From: Didemnitutus sp047777955 | GTDB taxonomy: Bacteria > Verrucomicrobiota > Verrucomicrobiia > Opitutales > Opitutaceae | Direction: 5' to 3' | DNA: 64,000 bases | Assembly: GCF_047777955.1 (NCBI RefSeq) | Contig: NZ_CP180537.1 | Location: forward strand, 3,286,001 to 3,350,000 | Part shown: piece by piece, positions 44,027 through 53,766 of the stretch | Numbering within the stretch: position 1 is the first letter of the stretch | Layout of the letters: every line of letters starts with the position of its first letter | The notes under the pieces: generated by a model | What the model was told of the DNA's origin: nothing | Database searches by the model: none | What the model saw: only the letters and a program-made list of their open reading frames with translations | Position numbers and translations under genes: made by a program

Positions 44027-44178
44027 GCGTCCTTGCTAGCCGCCGCCGCGCGCGGGCCAATCGTATTCTGAGGCAAAATCGTGTCGGCGAACGCCTGACT
44101 CGCCCCCGCGCCGCGCGGTCGCTTCTGATCCGGATTCCGGCCGGCCCCGGCCCGATCCACCCCGCCCCGAACCCGCGG

Positions 44179-44207
44179 TTGACAGCCCTCCCCGCGGCGC
44201 CTAGCGA
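44179..44207 (+). promoter_or_regulatory. Promoter of the PpiD-like gene
   Basis: A perfect TTGACA (44179-44184) is followed after 17 bases by TAGCGA (44202-44207), a weak -10. The ATG is at 44224, so the leader would be only about 10 bases, too short for a normal Shine-Dalgarno site. Confidence 0.65.
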
Positions 44208-44223
44208 CTTCAGTTTCCATTCC

Positions 44224-45906
44224 ATGATTTCCTGGATTCAAACCTACTTCCAGAAGCACTTCCGCACCGTCTTCGCCGTGCTGCTGGGCGTCACCATCAT
44301 CTCGTTCATCTTCACGATCGGCGCCGCGCCTGGCATCGGCCGCGCCGGCAACAAGGTGCTCGAGCAGCCGTTCTTCGGCCACAATCTGGGCAACGAGCAG
44401 GAGGCCCGCCGCGTGTTCCGCGACGGCAACTTCTCCGCCCAGCTCCGCGGCGCCTTCCAGGCCAGCAGCGCCCAGCTCCAGGAATACTCGCTCAGCCGCA
44501 TCGCCGGCCTCGCCCTGGCCGACGAGCTCCACGTCCCCGCCCCGACCGAGAAGGAACTCGGCGCCTTCATCGCCGACCTCCCGGCCTTCAAGGACGAGAA
44601 CGGCGCCTTCAACGCCACCCGCTACAAGCAGTTCGAGGACAGCCTCAAGGCCTCGCGCGACTTCACCATCGCCGACGCCAACCGCGTCTTCCGCGACGAC
44701 GCCCGCCTCGAGGCCCTGGGCAAGATCGTCTCCGGCCCCGGCTACGTGCTGCCCGGCGACGTCGCCGAGCAGCTCAAGCGCTCCGACGCGACCTGGTCCC
44801 TCGTCACCGCCGCGTGGGACTACGCGTCCTTCGACGCGGGCGTGACGGTCAACGACGTCGCGCTCCAGAAATTTTTCGACGAAAACGCGTTTCGCTACGA
44901 GGTGCCCGCCCGCCCGAAGCTGAGCCTCGTCGAGTTCAAGACCGCCGAGTTCCTCCCGCCCACGCCGCCGAGCGAGGCCGAGATGCGCGCGTTCTACGAG
45001 GCGAACAAGGAGCGCTTCCCCGTCCCCGCCGAGGCCGCCAAGGCCGAGGACAAGAAGCCCGCCGTCGCGCTCGCCGCCGACGCCGCGAAGGCCACCGACA
45101 ATTTCCCGAAGGTCCGCTCCCAGGTCGAGCAGACCATGAAGGACCTCGCCGGCCGCAACCGCGCCTCGAAGGCCGCGAACGACTTCACCGTCGCCATCTA
45201 CGAGCGCAAGGCCGCCGCCAACTCGCCCGAGCTCGCCGCGCTCATCGCCGCCCAGCACCGCAGTGCCGTGGCGCTCGCGCCCTTCACCTTCGACGCCCCG
45301 CCAGCCGACCGCCCGTGGGTCAGCAACTACGCCGAGCAGATCACGCGCCTGACCAAGGACCGCTTCTTCTCCGACCCGGTGCCCTCGCCCGACGGCTACG
45401 TCGTGTTCCTCTGGAACGACACCCTGCCCGGCTACAAGCCGATGCTCAACGAGGTGAAGGACAAGGTCGCCACCGACTACAAGGAATCCGAGAAGCGCAA
45501 GCGCTTCGTCGAGGCCGGCAAGACCCTCCGCGCCAAGCTCCAGGCCGCCGCCAAGGCCGGCAACTTCGAGGCCGCCGCCAAGGCGGACAAGCTCGAGGTC
45601 AAGACCTACGCGAATTTCTCGCTCCGCCAGCCCCCGCAGGACCTGCCCTACGCTGCCTACGGCGCGCTCCAGGCCTCGCTCGAAAAGGGCGAGGTCTCCG
45701 AAATGGTCGCCACCGGCGACAAGGGCGTGTTCACCTTCGTCGCGGACAAGAAGCTGCCCGACGTCTCGCAGGCCAACCCGCGCTTCGCCGAGGTGCAGAA
45801 GCAGCTCGCTCAATACACCGCCGCCGCGAACCAGAGCGCCGTGCTCTCCGCGCTGGTCGAAGCCGAGCTGAAGAAGCACGCGCCGGCCAAGACCGCCGCG
45901 CCCTGA
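44224..45906 (+). CDS. PpiD/SurA_N-like membrane-anchored chaperone
   Basis: A 560-residue inner-membrane-anchored periplasmic protein. The anchor is residues about 14-34 (VFAVLLGVTIISFIFTIG), preceded by a basic amphipathic start (ISWIQTYFQKHFR) as in PpiD. A SurA_N_3-like helical domain follows to about 200 (LADELHVPAPTEKELGAFI, VFRDDARLEALGKIVSG). I see no clear parvulin active-site motif in the middle, so it may be a chaperone without isomerase activity. It has its own promoter and terminator, so it is probably monocistronic. Confidence 0.75.
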   Translation: MISWIQTYFQKHFRTVFAVLLGVTIISFIFTIGAAPGIGRAGNKVLEQPFFGHNLGNEQEARRVFRDGNFSAQLRGAFQASSAQLQEYSLSRIAGLALADELHVPAPTEKELGAFIADLPAFKDENGAFNATRYKQFEDSLKASRDFTIADANRVFRDDARLEALGKIVSGPGYVLPGDVAEQLKRSDATWSLVTAAWDYASFDAGVTVNDVALQKFFDENAFRYEVPARPKLSLVEFKTAEFLPPTPPSEAEMRAFYEANKERFPVPAEAAKAEDKKPAVALAADAAKATDNFPKVRSQVEQTMKDLAGRNRASKAANDFTVAIYERKAAANSPELAALIAAQHRSAVALAPFTFDAPPADRPWVSNYAEQITRLTKDRFFSDPVPSPDGYVVFLWNDTLPGYKPMLNEVKDKVATDYKESEKRKRFVEAGKTLRAKLQAAAKAGNFEAAAKADKLEVKTYANFSLRQPPQDLPYAAYGALQASLEKGEVSEMVATGDKGVFTFVADKKLPDVSQANPRFAEVQKQLAQYTAAANQSAVLSALVEAELKKHAPAKTAAP

Positions 45907-45936
45907 CCGGTCGCGCCCGCGCAGTCACCGCATCGA

Positions 45937-45968
45937 GGGCGCAGTCTTGCTGCGCCCTTTGTTTTTTC
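45937..45968 (+). terminator. Rho-independent terminator of the PpiD-like gene
   Basis: The hairpin GGGCGCAG - TCTTG - CTGCGCCC (45937-45957) is followed by TTTGTTTTTT on the plus strand. Confidence 0.93.
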
Positions 45969-46193
45969 CCAGGTTCGCCCGTGCGTCTTATCACCCGGCG
46001 GGCGTAACTCCCTGCCCGCGCCACCGTCTATCCCGTCCCATGACCGCCCGCCCGCAATCCTCCTGCCCCGAGCGCCCCGGTCGGCATATTCGCGCAAATT
46101 CACAGGGATTGCCCGCGCCCGCGCGTATCACCCGCAGAATCCGCCAACTTTCCCGCCGTCCGCGTGTCCTCCTTCCCATCTCCTGATTTTCGA

Positions 46194-47658
46194 ATGCACC
46201 TCCGCCGCCTCGCCCTCGCCACCTCGGCCCTGCTCGCGACCGCCGCGAGCCTCGTCGCGCAAACCGCCGCCCCCGCCGGCACCCTCACCATCGAGGACGC
46301 GATCCAGCGCGCGCTGAAACGCAACTTCACGCTGGAGGCCGATCGCCTCGACCCACAGATCGCCAAGGACCAGATCGAGATCGCCCAGAGCGCCAACCTC
46401 CCGAGCTTCTCCTTCAGCACCTCCCGCGGCGTCGCCCGCACCGCGCAGACCGGCACCACCCTCGGCACCAAGGTCAAGACCGGCGACACCCGCCTCAGCG
46501 TGAGCGAGGTTTTCCTGACCGGCACCACCGCCTCCGTCAGCACCAAGCTCGACAAGACCGAGACCTCCTACCTCTCCGCGGTCAACCCCGCCTACAACGC
46601 CGACCTCACCGTCTCGCTGCGCCAGCCCCTCCTCGCCGGCGCCGGCCTCGAGGTCAACCGCGCCCCCATCCAGCGCACGAAGATCGGCCTCGAACGCGCC
46701 CACCTCGCCTACCAGGCCAGCGTCCTCAACGTCATCCAGAACACCGAGAACGCCTACTACGCCCTCGCCTTCGCCCGCGAGCAGCTCGACGTCCGCAACT
46801 TCACCCTCGCGCTCGCCCAGCGCCTCCTCGACGAGGCCAAGACCCGCCGCCAGACCGGCGTCGCCACCGACCTCGACGTCCTCCAGGCCGACGTCGGCGT
46901 CGCCAACGCCCGCCGCGGCGTCCTCCTCGCCCAGCAGTCCGTCAAGGACAGCGAGGAATCCCTCCTCGCCCTCATCGGCCAGTTCGAACTCGACGCCCCC
47001 TCGGCCGCGTGAGCCTGCCCGACGCCGCCCCCGCGCTGCCCACCTTCGCCTCCTCGCTCGACGCCGCCAAGCGCCACCAGCCCGACTACCTCGTCGCCAA
47101 GATGGCGCTCGAGCAGCTCCAGCTCGACGCCCGCGTCGCCAAGAGCAACCGCCTGCCCGACGTCAGCGTCGGCGGCGCCGTCGGTTTCAACTCCTTCCCC
47201 TCGACCAGCAACGCCAACGCCATCGACAGCGCCCTCGGCCGCGACAGCACCTCCTGGCAGCTCGACCTCAGCGTCAGCCTCCCTGGGGCCAGAAGGCCGA
47301 TCGCGCGCGCTACCGCCAGGCCCTCGCCGCCGTCACGCAGCAGGAAGTCGGCGTCCGCGCTCTCGAGCAGAACATCGAGGTGCAGGTCCGCGCCGCCGTC
47401 CGCGCCGTCGAGACCAACGCCGAGAGCGTCAAGATCTCCGCCCAAGCCCGCGAGCTGAGCGAGAAGCAATACGAGCTCGAGCGCGCCCGCTTCGACGCCG
47501 GCCTCTCCACCTCCTACCGCGTGCTTCAGGTGCAGAACGACCTCGAGACCGCCAAGGTCAACGAGCTCCAGGCCAAGGTCGCCCTGCGCAATTCCTACAC
47601 CGCCCTCTACCGCCTCGAGGGCAGCGCGCTCCAGCGCTACGGCATCGCGCTGCAGTAA
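46194..47658 (+). CDS. TolC-family outer membrane efflux protein (two frameshifts in this sequence)
   Basis: An outer-membrane channel of tripartite efflux or type I secretion. It has a signal peptide (LALATSALLATAASLVAQ) and the OEP repeats: LTIEDAIQRALKRNFTLEA, LRQPLLAGAGLEVNRAPI, LDVRNFTLALAQRLLDEAKTR for the first half and RQALAAVTQQEVGVRALEQNI for the second. The frame breaks at the C5 run 46996-47000 and at the C3 run 47281-47283. Adding one base to each gives 488 residues with DAPLGRVSLPD and SLPWGQKADRARYR at the joins. No membrane-fusion or pump gene is adjacent. Confidence 0.88.
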
Positions 47659-47682
47659 CCATCCCGCCCGCGTCGCGCGCCC

Positions 47683-47710
47683 GGCCCCGCCTTCGCGGGG
47701 CCTTTTCTTT
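47683..47710 (+). terminator. Rho-independent terminator of the TolC-family gene
   Basis: The hairpin GGCCCCGC - CTTC - GCGGGGCC (47683-47702) is followed by TTTTCTTT on the plus strand. Confidence 0.93.
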
Positions 47711-47808
47711 GGGCGAACCCGCCGCGGCGCCGCTAGGCCAAAAGGCTTATTCACTTTCCGTTGGCCGGGGCCTGACGCGCGTGGAATCCTCGGGGCAAAA
47801 ACCCCGCC

Positions 47809-49197
47809 ATGCCCTTCCAGACCATCATCGAGCCGTTCCGCATCAAGGCGGTCGAACCCATTCGCTTCACCACACGCGAGCAGCGCGTCGCCGCCCTCGT
47901 CGCCGCGGACTACAACCTCTTCAAGCTCCGGGCCGAGGACGTCATCATCGACCTCCTCACCGACTCCGGCACCGGCGCCATGTCCGCCCAGCAGTGGGCC
48001 GGCATGATGCAGGGCGACGAGTCCTACGCCGGCGCGCGTTCGTTCTTCAAGTTCGAGGCCGCCGTCCGCGAGCTCACCGGCCTCAAGCACATCATCCCCA
48101 CCCACCAGGGCCGCGCCGCCGAGCGCATCCTGTTTTCCAGCGCCTGCACCGCCGGCCAGGTCGTGCCCAACAACACCCACTTCGACACCACCCGCGCCAA
48201 CCTCGAGGCGCTCGGGGTCAAGGCCGTCGACCTCCGCTGCCCCGAAGCCACGCAGCCGTCGCTCGTCGCCCTGTTCAAGGGCAACATCGACCTCGCCGCC
48301 CTCGAGCGCTGCCTCGTCGAAAACGCCGGCCGCGTGCCGTTCGCGATGATCACGGTCACGAACAACTCCGGCGGCGGCCAGCCGGTCGCGCTGGCCAACA
48401 TCCGCGCCGCCGCCGCCCTCTGCCGCCGCCACGGCGTCCCGCTCCTGCTCGACTGCTGCCGCTTCGCCGAGAACGCGTGGTTCATCAAGCAGCGCGAGCC
48501 CGGGCAGGCCCACCGCACGCCCGCCGAAATCGCGCGCGAGATGTTCAGCTACGTCGACGGCTGCACCATGTCGGCGAAGAAGGACGGCCTGGTGAACATC
48601 GGCGGCTTCCTCGCGCTCAACGACGACGCCCTCGCGGCCAAGTGCCGCAACAACCTCATCCTCACCGAGGGCTTCCCCACCTACGGCGGCCTCGCCGGCT
48701 ACGACCTGGAGGCGCTCGCCATCGGCCTCAAGGAGGTCCTCGACGAGCACTACCTCGAATACCGCATCCGCTCCGTCGCCTACCTCGGCGACAAGCTCAC
48801 CGCCGCCGGCGTCCCGATCGTCCAGCCGCCGGGCGGCCACGCCATCTACGTCGACGCGCGTGCCATGCTGCCGCACATCCCGCAAAGCGAGTTCCCCGCC
48901 TGGGCGCTCTCCTGCGCGCTCTACCTCGAGGGCGGCATCCGCTCGGTCGAGATCGGCTCGGTCATGTTCGGCCGCCAGCCCGACGGCACGGAGAAACCCG
49001 CGCCGATGGAACTCGTGCGTCTCGCCTTCCCGCGCCGCGTCTACACCCAGAGCCACGTCGACTACCTCGCCGAGGTCCTGCTGCACGTGCACGGCCTGCG
49101 GTCGCGCATCCGCGGCGTGCAGCTCGTCGAGGCGCCCGAGCTCCTGCGCCACTTCACCGCCCGGCTCGCCCCGGTCGGCGGAGCGCTGCTGGCCTGA
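47809..49197 (+). CDS. tnaA: Tryptophanase (tryptophan indole-lyase)
   Basis: A 462-residue PLP enzyme cleaving L-tryptophan to indole, pyruvate and ammonia. The PLP lysine lies in TMSAKKDGLVNIGG near residue 260. The family also includes tyrosine phenol-lyase. Two positions favour tryptophanase: the arginine of the lyase motif SMERG is hydrophobic here (RSVEIGS), and the C-terminal LRHFTARL keeps the histidine of tryptophanase, where the lyase has Phe. There is no TnaC-like leader peptide. A small hairpin (47791-47806) ends two bases before ATG. Confidence 0.9.
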   Translation: MPFQTIIEPFRIKAVEPIRFTTREQRVAALVAADYNLFKLRAEDVIIDLLTDSGTGAMSAQQWAGMMQGDESYAGARSFFKFEAAVRELTGLKHIIPTHQGRAAERILFSSACTAGQVVPNNTHFDTTRANLEALGVKAVDLRCPEATQPSLVALFKGNIDLAALERCLVENAGRVPFAMITVTNNSGGGQPVALANIRAAAALCRRHGVPLLLDCCRFAENAWFIKQREPGQAHRTPAEIAREMFSYVDGCTMSAKKDGLVNIGGFLALNDDALAAKCRNNLILTEGFPTYGGLAGYDLEALAIGLKEVLDEHYLEYRIRSVAYLGDKLTAAGVPIVQPPGGHAIYVDARAMLPHIPQSEFPAWALSCALYLEGGIRSVEIGSVMFGRQPDGTEKPAPMELVRLAFPRRVYTQSHVDYLAEVLLHVHGLRSRIRGVQLVEAPELLRHFTARLAPVGGALLA

Positions 49198-49200
49198 AGC

Positions 49201-49228
49201 CGGGGCGGGTGCCCTCTAGCCCGCCCCG
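49201..49228. repeat. REP-like palindrome after tnaA
   Basis: CGGGGCGGG (49201-49209) pairs with CCCGCCCCG (49220-49228) across a 10-base loop, just past the tnaA stop. It resembles the palindromes at 415-436 and 55664-55738. There is no T-tract, so it is not a typical intrinsic terminator. Confidence 0.6.
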
Positions 49229-49353
49229 CTCGTCGCAGGGCCGTTGCACACCGCGCCGCACCCCGGCGCCGGCGCAAACGACGCCAATTCTTTCGCAAGC
49301 CACGCCGCGTGCGCGCGCTCGACGCCGCGCGCGGCCTGCGCATCCTCTCCCGC

Positions 49354-50051
49354 ATGGCCAAGCCGTCCACCACGCCGCCGCCCGCGCAACCGTCGTTCTG
49401 GTTCCCGTTCATCATGGTCGGGATCGTCGGTGCCTTGCTCGGCTCCACGATCACCTACCTGGCCCTGCGCCCGCAGCTCGAGCGCGCCGCCCGGAGCGCC
49501 GCAACCCCGATCGCCGCCGGCGCCGCGATGCCGGCCGACCTGAACCACCCGCCGCCCGCCGACCTCACCGCCGGCCTGCCACCCGCCCAGGCCGAGCGCG
49601 CCCTCGGCAATTTCTATTACGACCACCAGAACTGGCCCGAGGCCATTCGCCGCTACGAGTCCGCCATCCGCCAGGGCAGCGACGACGCCGACGTCCGCAC
49701 CGACCTCGGCAACGCCTACCGCTTCTCCGGCCGCCCCCAGGACGCCCTGGCGCAATACGAACTCGCCCAGCGCATGAACCCGCAGCACGAATTCAGCCTT
49801 TTCAACCAGGGTGGCCTCTACCTCGAGGACCTGAAAAATCCCGCCAAGGCCATCGAAGCCTGGAACACCTACCTCGCCCGCTTCCCCACCGGCACCAACG
49901 CCGCCGCCGCGCGCCAGCTCATCGCCCAGGCGTCCGGCGCGCCCGCCCCGATGATGCCCCCGGCCTCGCGCCCGCTGCAGGCACCGCGCCCAAGGACGCC
50001 ACCGAGCAGCGCCTCTTCGATCTCGTCAACGGCGGGCCGAAGAAGCCCTGA
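49354..50051 (+). CDS. Membrane-anchored TPR protein (frameshifted near its end)
   Basis: A protein with one N-terminal membrane helix (FWFPFIMVGIVGALLGSTITYLAL) and tetratricopeptide repeats: ALGNFYYDHQNWPEAIRRYESAI, RTDLGNAYRFSGRPQDALAQYELA and LYLEDLKNPAKAIEAWNTYLARF, between residues about 85 and 185. The frame breaks at the C5 run 49957-49961. One added base continues into APAAGTAPKDATEQRLFDLV and a stop at 50049-50051, 232 residues in all. TPR repeats bind proteins; the partner is unknown. Confidence 0.8.
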
Positions 50052-50264
50052 GCGCACGCCCGCGCCGCGTTACGCCGCGCCGCACCCGAGTCAAGACACG
50101 TTCGCGCAACAGCGCGGACAAAATTTCGTGACGCGCCAAAACGCCGCTGGACCGGTCCGCCGCGCGTCCGTAAGACGAGTGCCCACAACCGCCGGACACG
50201 TCGCGCCCCCACGCCGTGAGTGACTCAGTGGCATGGGGCGTGCATTTGCCCGACGCACCGACCC

Positions 50265-53200
50265 ATGAACCCACAAGCTAACCGTCGCGGCGGGATTCTC
50301 CTGCCGTTGCTTCTCCTCGTCTTCGCATTCGGCCTCGCGTCGAGTGCTTTTGCCCAAGGCATCGTCTCCGCCGGCCTGACCGGCAGCGTGACCGACAAGA
50401 CCGGCGCGCCCATCGCGGGCGCCGCCGTCGTCGCCACGCACGTGCCCACCAACGCGTCGTTCACCGCCACCACGCGCGCGAACGGCCACTTCACCTTCCG
50501 CGGCCTGCCGCCGGGCGGTCCTTACACCGTCACCGCCACCGCCGCCGGCTTCACCGCCGCCACCGTCAGCGACGTCGTCGCCGAGCTCGGCCGGGAGGTC
50601 GACGTCAACGTCTCGCTCCAGTCCGAGGTGGTGAAACTCGACGCCTTCAAGGTCACCGCCGCCAACGACGACCTCGATTCCGCCGCCAGCGGCGCCGGCT
50701 CGGTCATGACCAACGCCCGCATCGCCGCGCAGCCCACCGCCAAGCGCTCCATCGGCGACATGGCGCGCACGAATCCGCTCGTCACCTTCCGCCAGTCGAT
50801 CACCGACCGCGACGACCAGATGATCACCGCCGTCGGCCAGAACAACCGCTACAACTCCATCCTCCTCGACGGCGCGCGCATCAACGACCAGTTCGGCCTC
50901 AACGCCTCCGGCATCCAGTCGTTCTTCAACCCGATCTCCCTCGACACCGTCGAGCAGTTCTCGGTCGCCATCTCGCCCTACGACGTCCGCAACAGCGGCT
51001 TCACCGGCGCCGCCATCAACGCCGTGACCAAGTCCGGCACGAACAAGTTCTCCGGCTCGGTCTACGGCTACTACACCTCGAAGAGCATGGCCGGCGAGGA
51101 CATCACCGGCACCTCCTCCGCTCCGATCAAGGGCGCCAAGCCGCTCGACACCCAGAAAACCTGGGGCGCCACCCTCGGCGGCCCGATCTGGAAGGACCAC
51201 CTGTTCTTCTTCCTCAACTACGAGAAGTTCGATCGCGAGTCCGCCGCCAGCGTCCCCGGCTTCACCCCGGCCTCGGGCGATCTCGCCACGATCAACGCCC
51301 GCCTCTCCGCGATCAATTCCGCCGTCGGCAGCAAGAAGTCCGACTTCGGCACCTTCGGCGGCTCGCCGCTCCAGACGCAGGAGGAAAAGCGCCTCGCGAA
51401 AATCGACTGGCGCATCAACGCCGACCACCGCCTCTCCGTCCGCTTCAACGACACGAAGGGCACGCTCCCGCAGTTCGGCCGCTACAGCACCGGCAGCCCG
51501 TTCACGCCCGGCGCCTCGCTCGCCAACTCCGCCTCCCGCGGCACCAACCTGTCGTCGAACTTCTACACGCAACAGCGCACTGAAAAAGTCTGGGCCGGCT
51601 CCGTCTTCTCGAGCTGGACGCCCGACCTGAAAACCGAGCTGCGCTACGCGAAGACTTCCTACGAGCAACTCACGACCAGCCCGATCGCGTTCCCCGAAGT
51701 CCGCATCTTCGGCGTCTCCGGCGTCAATAGCGCCGGCGCCGCGATCACCGACGGCGCGCTCTTCGTCGGCACCGAGCAGTTCCGCCACGGCAACGTGATC
51801 AAGGTCGACACCCAGAGCTACGCCGCCCACGCCGACTACTTCCTGGACAAGCTCACGCTCTCCGCCGGCGTCGACCGCGAAGACAGCGATTTCTACAATC
51901 TCTTCCGCCAGGGCTCTTACGGCCTCTTCGAATACGCCAGCGTCGCGGCCTTCGTCGCCGACACGCCGAACGCCTTCCGCCGCGAATACTACGTCAACGG
52001 CACGCCCGCGGCCGACGTCTCGCAATTCGACATCACCGGCCTCTACGCGCAGGCGAAGTGGGACGCCACCCCGCGCCTGAACTTCACCTTCGGCGTCCGC
52101 GAAGACCTCGTCGGCTCCAGCATCCGCCCGATCCTGAACACCGCGTTCCAGTCCGCCTTCGGCATGCGCAACGACGGCCTGCCCGACGGCGTCACCGAGT
52201 TCTCGCCGCGCGTCGGCTTCAACTGGTCCGTCGACGACAGCCGCACCGTGCAGCTCCGCGGCGGCGTCGGCCGCTTCCTCGGCCGCGCGCCGTGGGTGTT
52301 CTTCTCGAACTCGTTCTCCAATCCCGGCGTCGGCCGCTTCGCGGTCACCAACACGCTCAGCACCGCCACCCCGCCGCCCAGCCTCGTCAGCTACATCAAC
52401 AACCAGTTCGACCCGGCCAACCCGATCGGCGTCGCCGCCACCGACGGCGATCCGAACGCCCGCCGCACCATCAACCTCCTCCAGGACAAGATCCATCTGC
52501 CCGCCGTCTGGCGCGGCAACCTCGCGGTCGACTGGAAGGCCAATCTCCTCGGCGGCAATATCACCACGGAGTTCGTCTACACGCAGCAGGACAACGCCCT
52601 CTTCTCCGACAACCTGAACCTCAAGCCGCTCGTCGTCACCGCCTCCAGCGGCCCCGCCGTCGGCCTCGACGGCCGCCAGCGCTTCAACGGCAGCTCGAAC
52701 GGCGCCGGCGCCTTCAACACCGCCTTCAACGAGGTCATCCGCGTCCGCAACGTCTCCGAGGGCGTCAGCTCCTACGTCACGCTGATGTGGGACCGCCCGA
52801 TGAAGAACCACTGGGCGGCCAACTTCGCCTACACCAAGGGCCGCTCCACCGAGGCGCAGTCCACCGGCCAGACCGTCGCCGTCGACGGCTGGACCCGCAA
52901 CGCCGTCTTCAACCAGAACGCCGTCGAGGTCTCCACCTCCGACTTCGAAGTCAAGGACCGCCTCCAGCTCACGCTCACCCGCGAGTGGGAGTTCGCCAAG
53001 AACTGGAAGACCTACGGCTCGCTCTACTACGAGGGCCGCACCGGCAACCCCTACTCGTTCGCCTACTCGAACGACCTCAACACCGACGGCGTCTCGGGCA
53101 ACGACCTCGTCTACGTGCCCACCGGCCTGAGCGACCCGAAGATGGACTTCTCCGGCCTCACCGCCGCGCAGGCCGCCGCTTACGTCGCCTACTTCAGCAA

Positions 53201-53576
53201 CAGCGAGCTGGGCCAGTTCGCCGGCGGCTACGCCCCGCGCAACAAATTCAACCTGCCCTGGCAGAACCGCCTCGACATCCGCCTCAGCCAGAAGATCCCG
53301 CTCTACAAGCCGGCCGACCTCGAGATCTTCGCCGACTTCATCAACTTCGGCTACTGGCTCAGCCGCGATGTCTTCGGCTACGTCGAGGAGCTCGGCAACA
53401 GCAACGGCGTCTATGCCCGCCGCCTCGCCGGCAGCGCCGCCTACACCTCGACCGGCCAGATCAAGCCGAGCGGCATCACGCTGGACTCCGCCGGCAACTA
53501 CAACCCGGCCGACGCGGCGGTCAACCCGCTCGCCTCCCGCTGGCGCATCCAGGTCGGCGCCCGCCTGCGCTTCTGA
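50265..53576 (+). CDS. TonB-dependent receptor with carboxypeptidase-regulatory N-domain (Oar-like)
   Basis: A 1103-residue outer membrane protein. The signal peptide is residues about 10-31 (GILLPLLLLVFAFGLASSAFA). A carboxypeptidase-regulatory-like beta domain follows (LTGSVTDKTGAPIAGAAVVA to YTVTATAAGF). The plug domain includes NNRYNSILLDGARINDQFG and VEQFSVAISPYDVRNSGFTG. The barrel spans the remaining 900 residues and ends in RIQVGARLRF, with the terminal Phe of outer membrane beta barrels. The substrate is unknown; this type often handles large or polymeric nutrients. Confidence 0.93.
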   Translation: MNPQANRRGGILLPLLLLVFAFGLASSAFAQGIVSAGLTGSVTDKTGAPIAGAAVVATHVPTNASFTATTRANGHFTFRGLPPGGPYTVTATAAGFTAATVSDVVAELGREVDVNVSLQSEVVKLDAFKVTAANDDLDSAASGAGSVMTNARIAAQPTAKRSIGDMARTNPLVTFRQSITDRDDQMITAVGQNNRYNSILLDGARINDQFGLNASGIQSFFNPISLDTVEQFSVAISPYDVRNSGFTGAAINAVTKSGTNKFSGSVYGYYTSKSMAGEDITGTSSAPIKGAKPLDTQKTWGATLGGPIWKDHLFFFLNYEKFDRESAASVPGFTPASGDLATINARLSAINSAVGSKKSDFGTFGGSPLQTQEEKRLAKIDWRINADHRLSVRFNDTKGTLPQFGRYSTGSPFTPGASLANSASRGTNLSSNFYTQQRTEKVWAGSVFSSWTPDLKTELRYAKTSYEQLTTSPIAFPEVRIFGVSGVNSAGAAITDGALFVGTEQFRHGNVIKVDTQSYAAHADYFLDKLTLSAGVDREDSDFYNLFRQGSYGLFEYASVAAFVADTPNAFRREYYVNGTPAADVSQFDITGLYAQAKWDATPRLNFTFGVREDLVGSSIRPILNTAFQSAFGMRNDGLPDGVTEFSPRVGFNWSVDDSRTVQLRGGVGRFLGRAPWVFFSNSFSNPGVGRFAVTNTLSTATPPPSLVSYINNQFDPANPIGVAATDGDPNARRTINLLQDKIHLPAVWRGNLAVDWKANLLGGNITTEFVYTQQDNALFSDNLNLKPLVVTASSGPAVGLDGRQRFNGSSNGAGAFNTAFNEVIRVRNVSEGVSSYVTLMWDRPMKNHWAANFAYTKGRSTEAQSTGQTVAVDGWTRNAVFNQNAVEVSTSDFEVKDRLQLTLTREWEFAKNWKTYGSLYYEGRTGNPYSFAYSNDLNTDGVSGNDLVYVPTGLSDPKMDFSGLTAAQAAAYVAYFSNSELGQFAGGYAPRNKFNLPWQNRLDIRLSQKIPLYKPADLEIFADFINFGYWLSRDVFGYVEELGNSNGVYARRLAGSAAYTSTGQIKPSGITLDSAGNYNPADAAVNPLASRWRIQVGARLRF

Positions 53577-53604
53577 GCGCGCGCCCGCGGAACTCTTCCC
53601 ACAC

Positions 53605-53633
53605 GGCGGCTCCGGCAACGGAGCCGCCTTTTT
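53605..53633 (+). terminator. Rho-independent terminator of the TonB-dependent receptor gene
   Basis: A 9-bp stem GGCGGCTCC / GGAGCCGCC with a 6-base loop (53605-53628) is followed by five T on the plus strand. Confidence 0.94.
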
Positions 53634-53766
53634 GGGCGGGCGAGTCGTCCCGACGCGCCGCAGCCGCGACACGGCCGCGCGCCGCCGCGTTCGAGGTGGG
53701 CGTCGGGCGCCACGCACCGCACCTCACCCCCGCATCGTGTCGCCGCCGGGGACGGCGGCGACCACC

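Noticed and set aside
47659..47808. tnaC leader peptide upstream of tnaA
   Set aside because: No short ORF with a Trp codon and proline end precedes tnaA.
47809..49197. Tyrosine phenol-lyase instead of tryptophanase
   Set aside because: The Arg of SMERG is replaced (SVEIGS) and LRHFTARL keeps the tryptophanase histidine, although several other stretches resemble the lyase.
6904..50051. Programmed ribosomal frameshifting or genuine pseudogenes
   Set aside because: Ten events at plain G or C runs, many in essential genes, without slippery heptamers or shared context; one missing base explains each better.
50091..53717. A minus-strand frame of about 1200 codons opposite the TonB receptor gene
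   Set aside because: Low-complexity Val/Ala/Gly/Asp/Glu composition typical of antisense frames in GC-rich genes; the plus-strand receptor has full domain structure and its own terminator.
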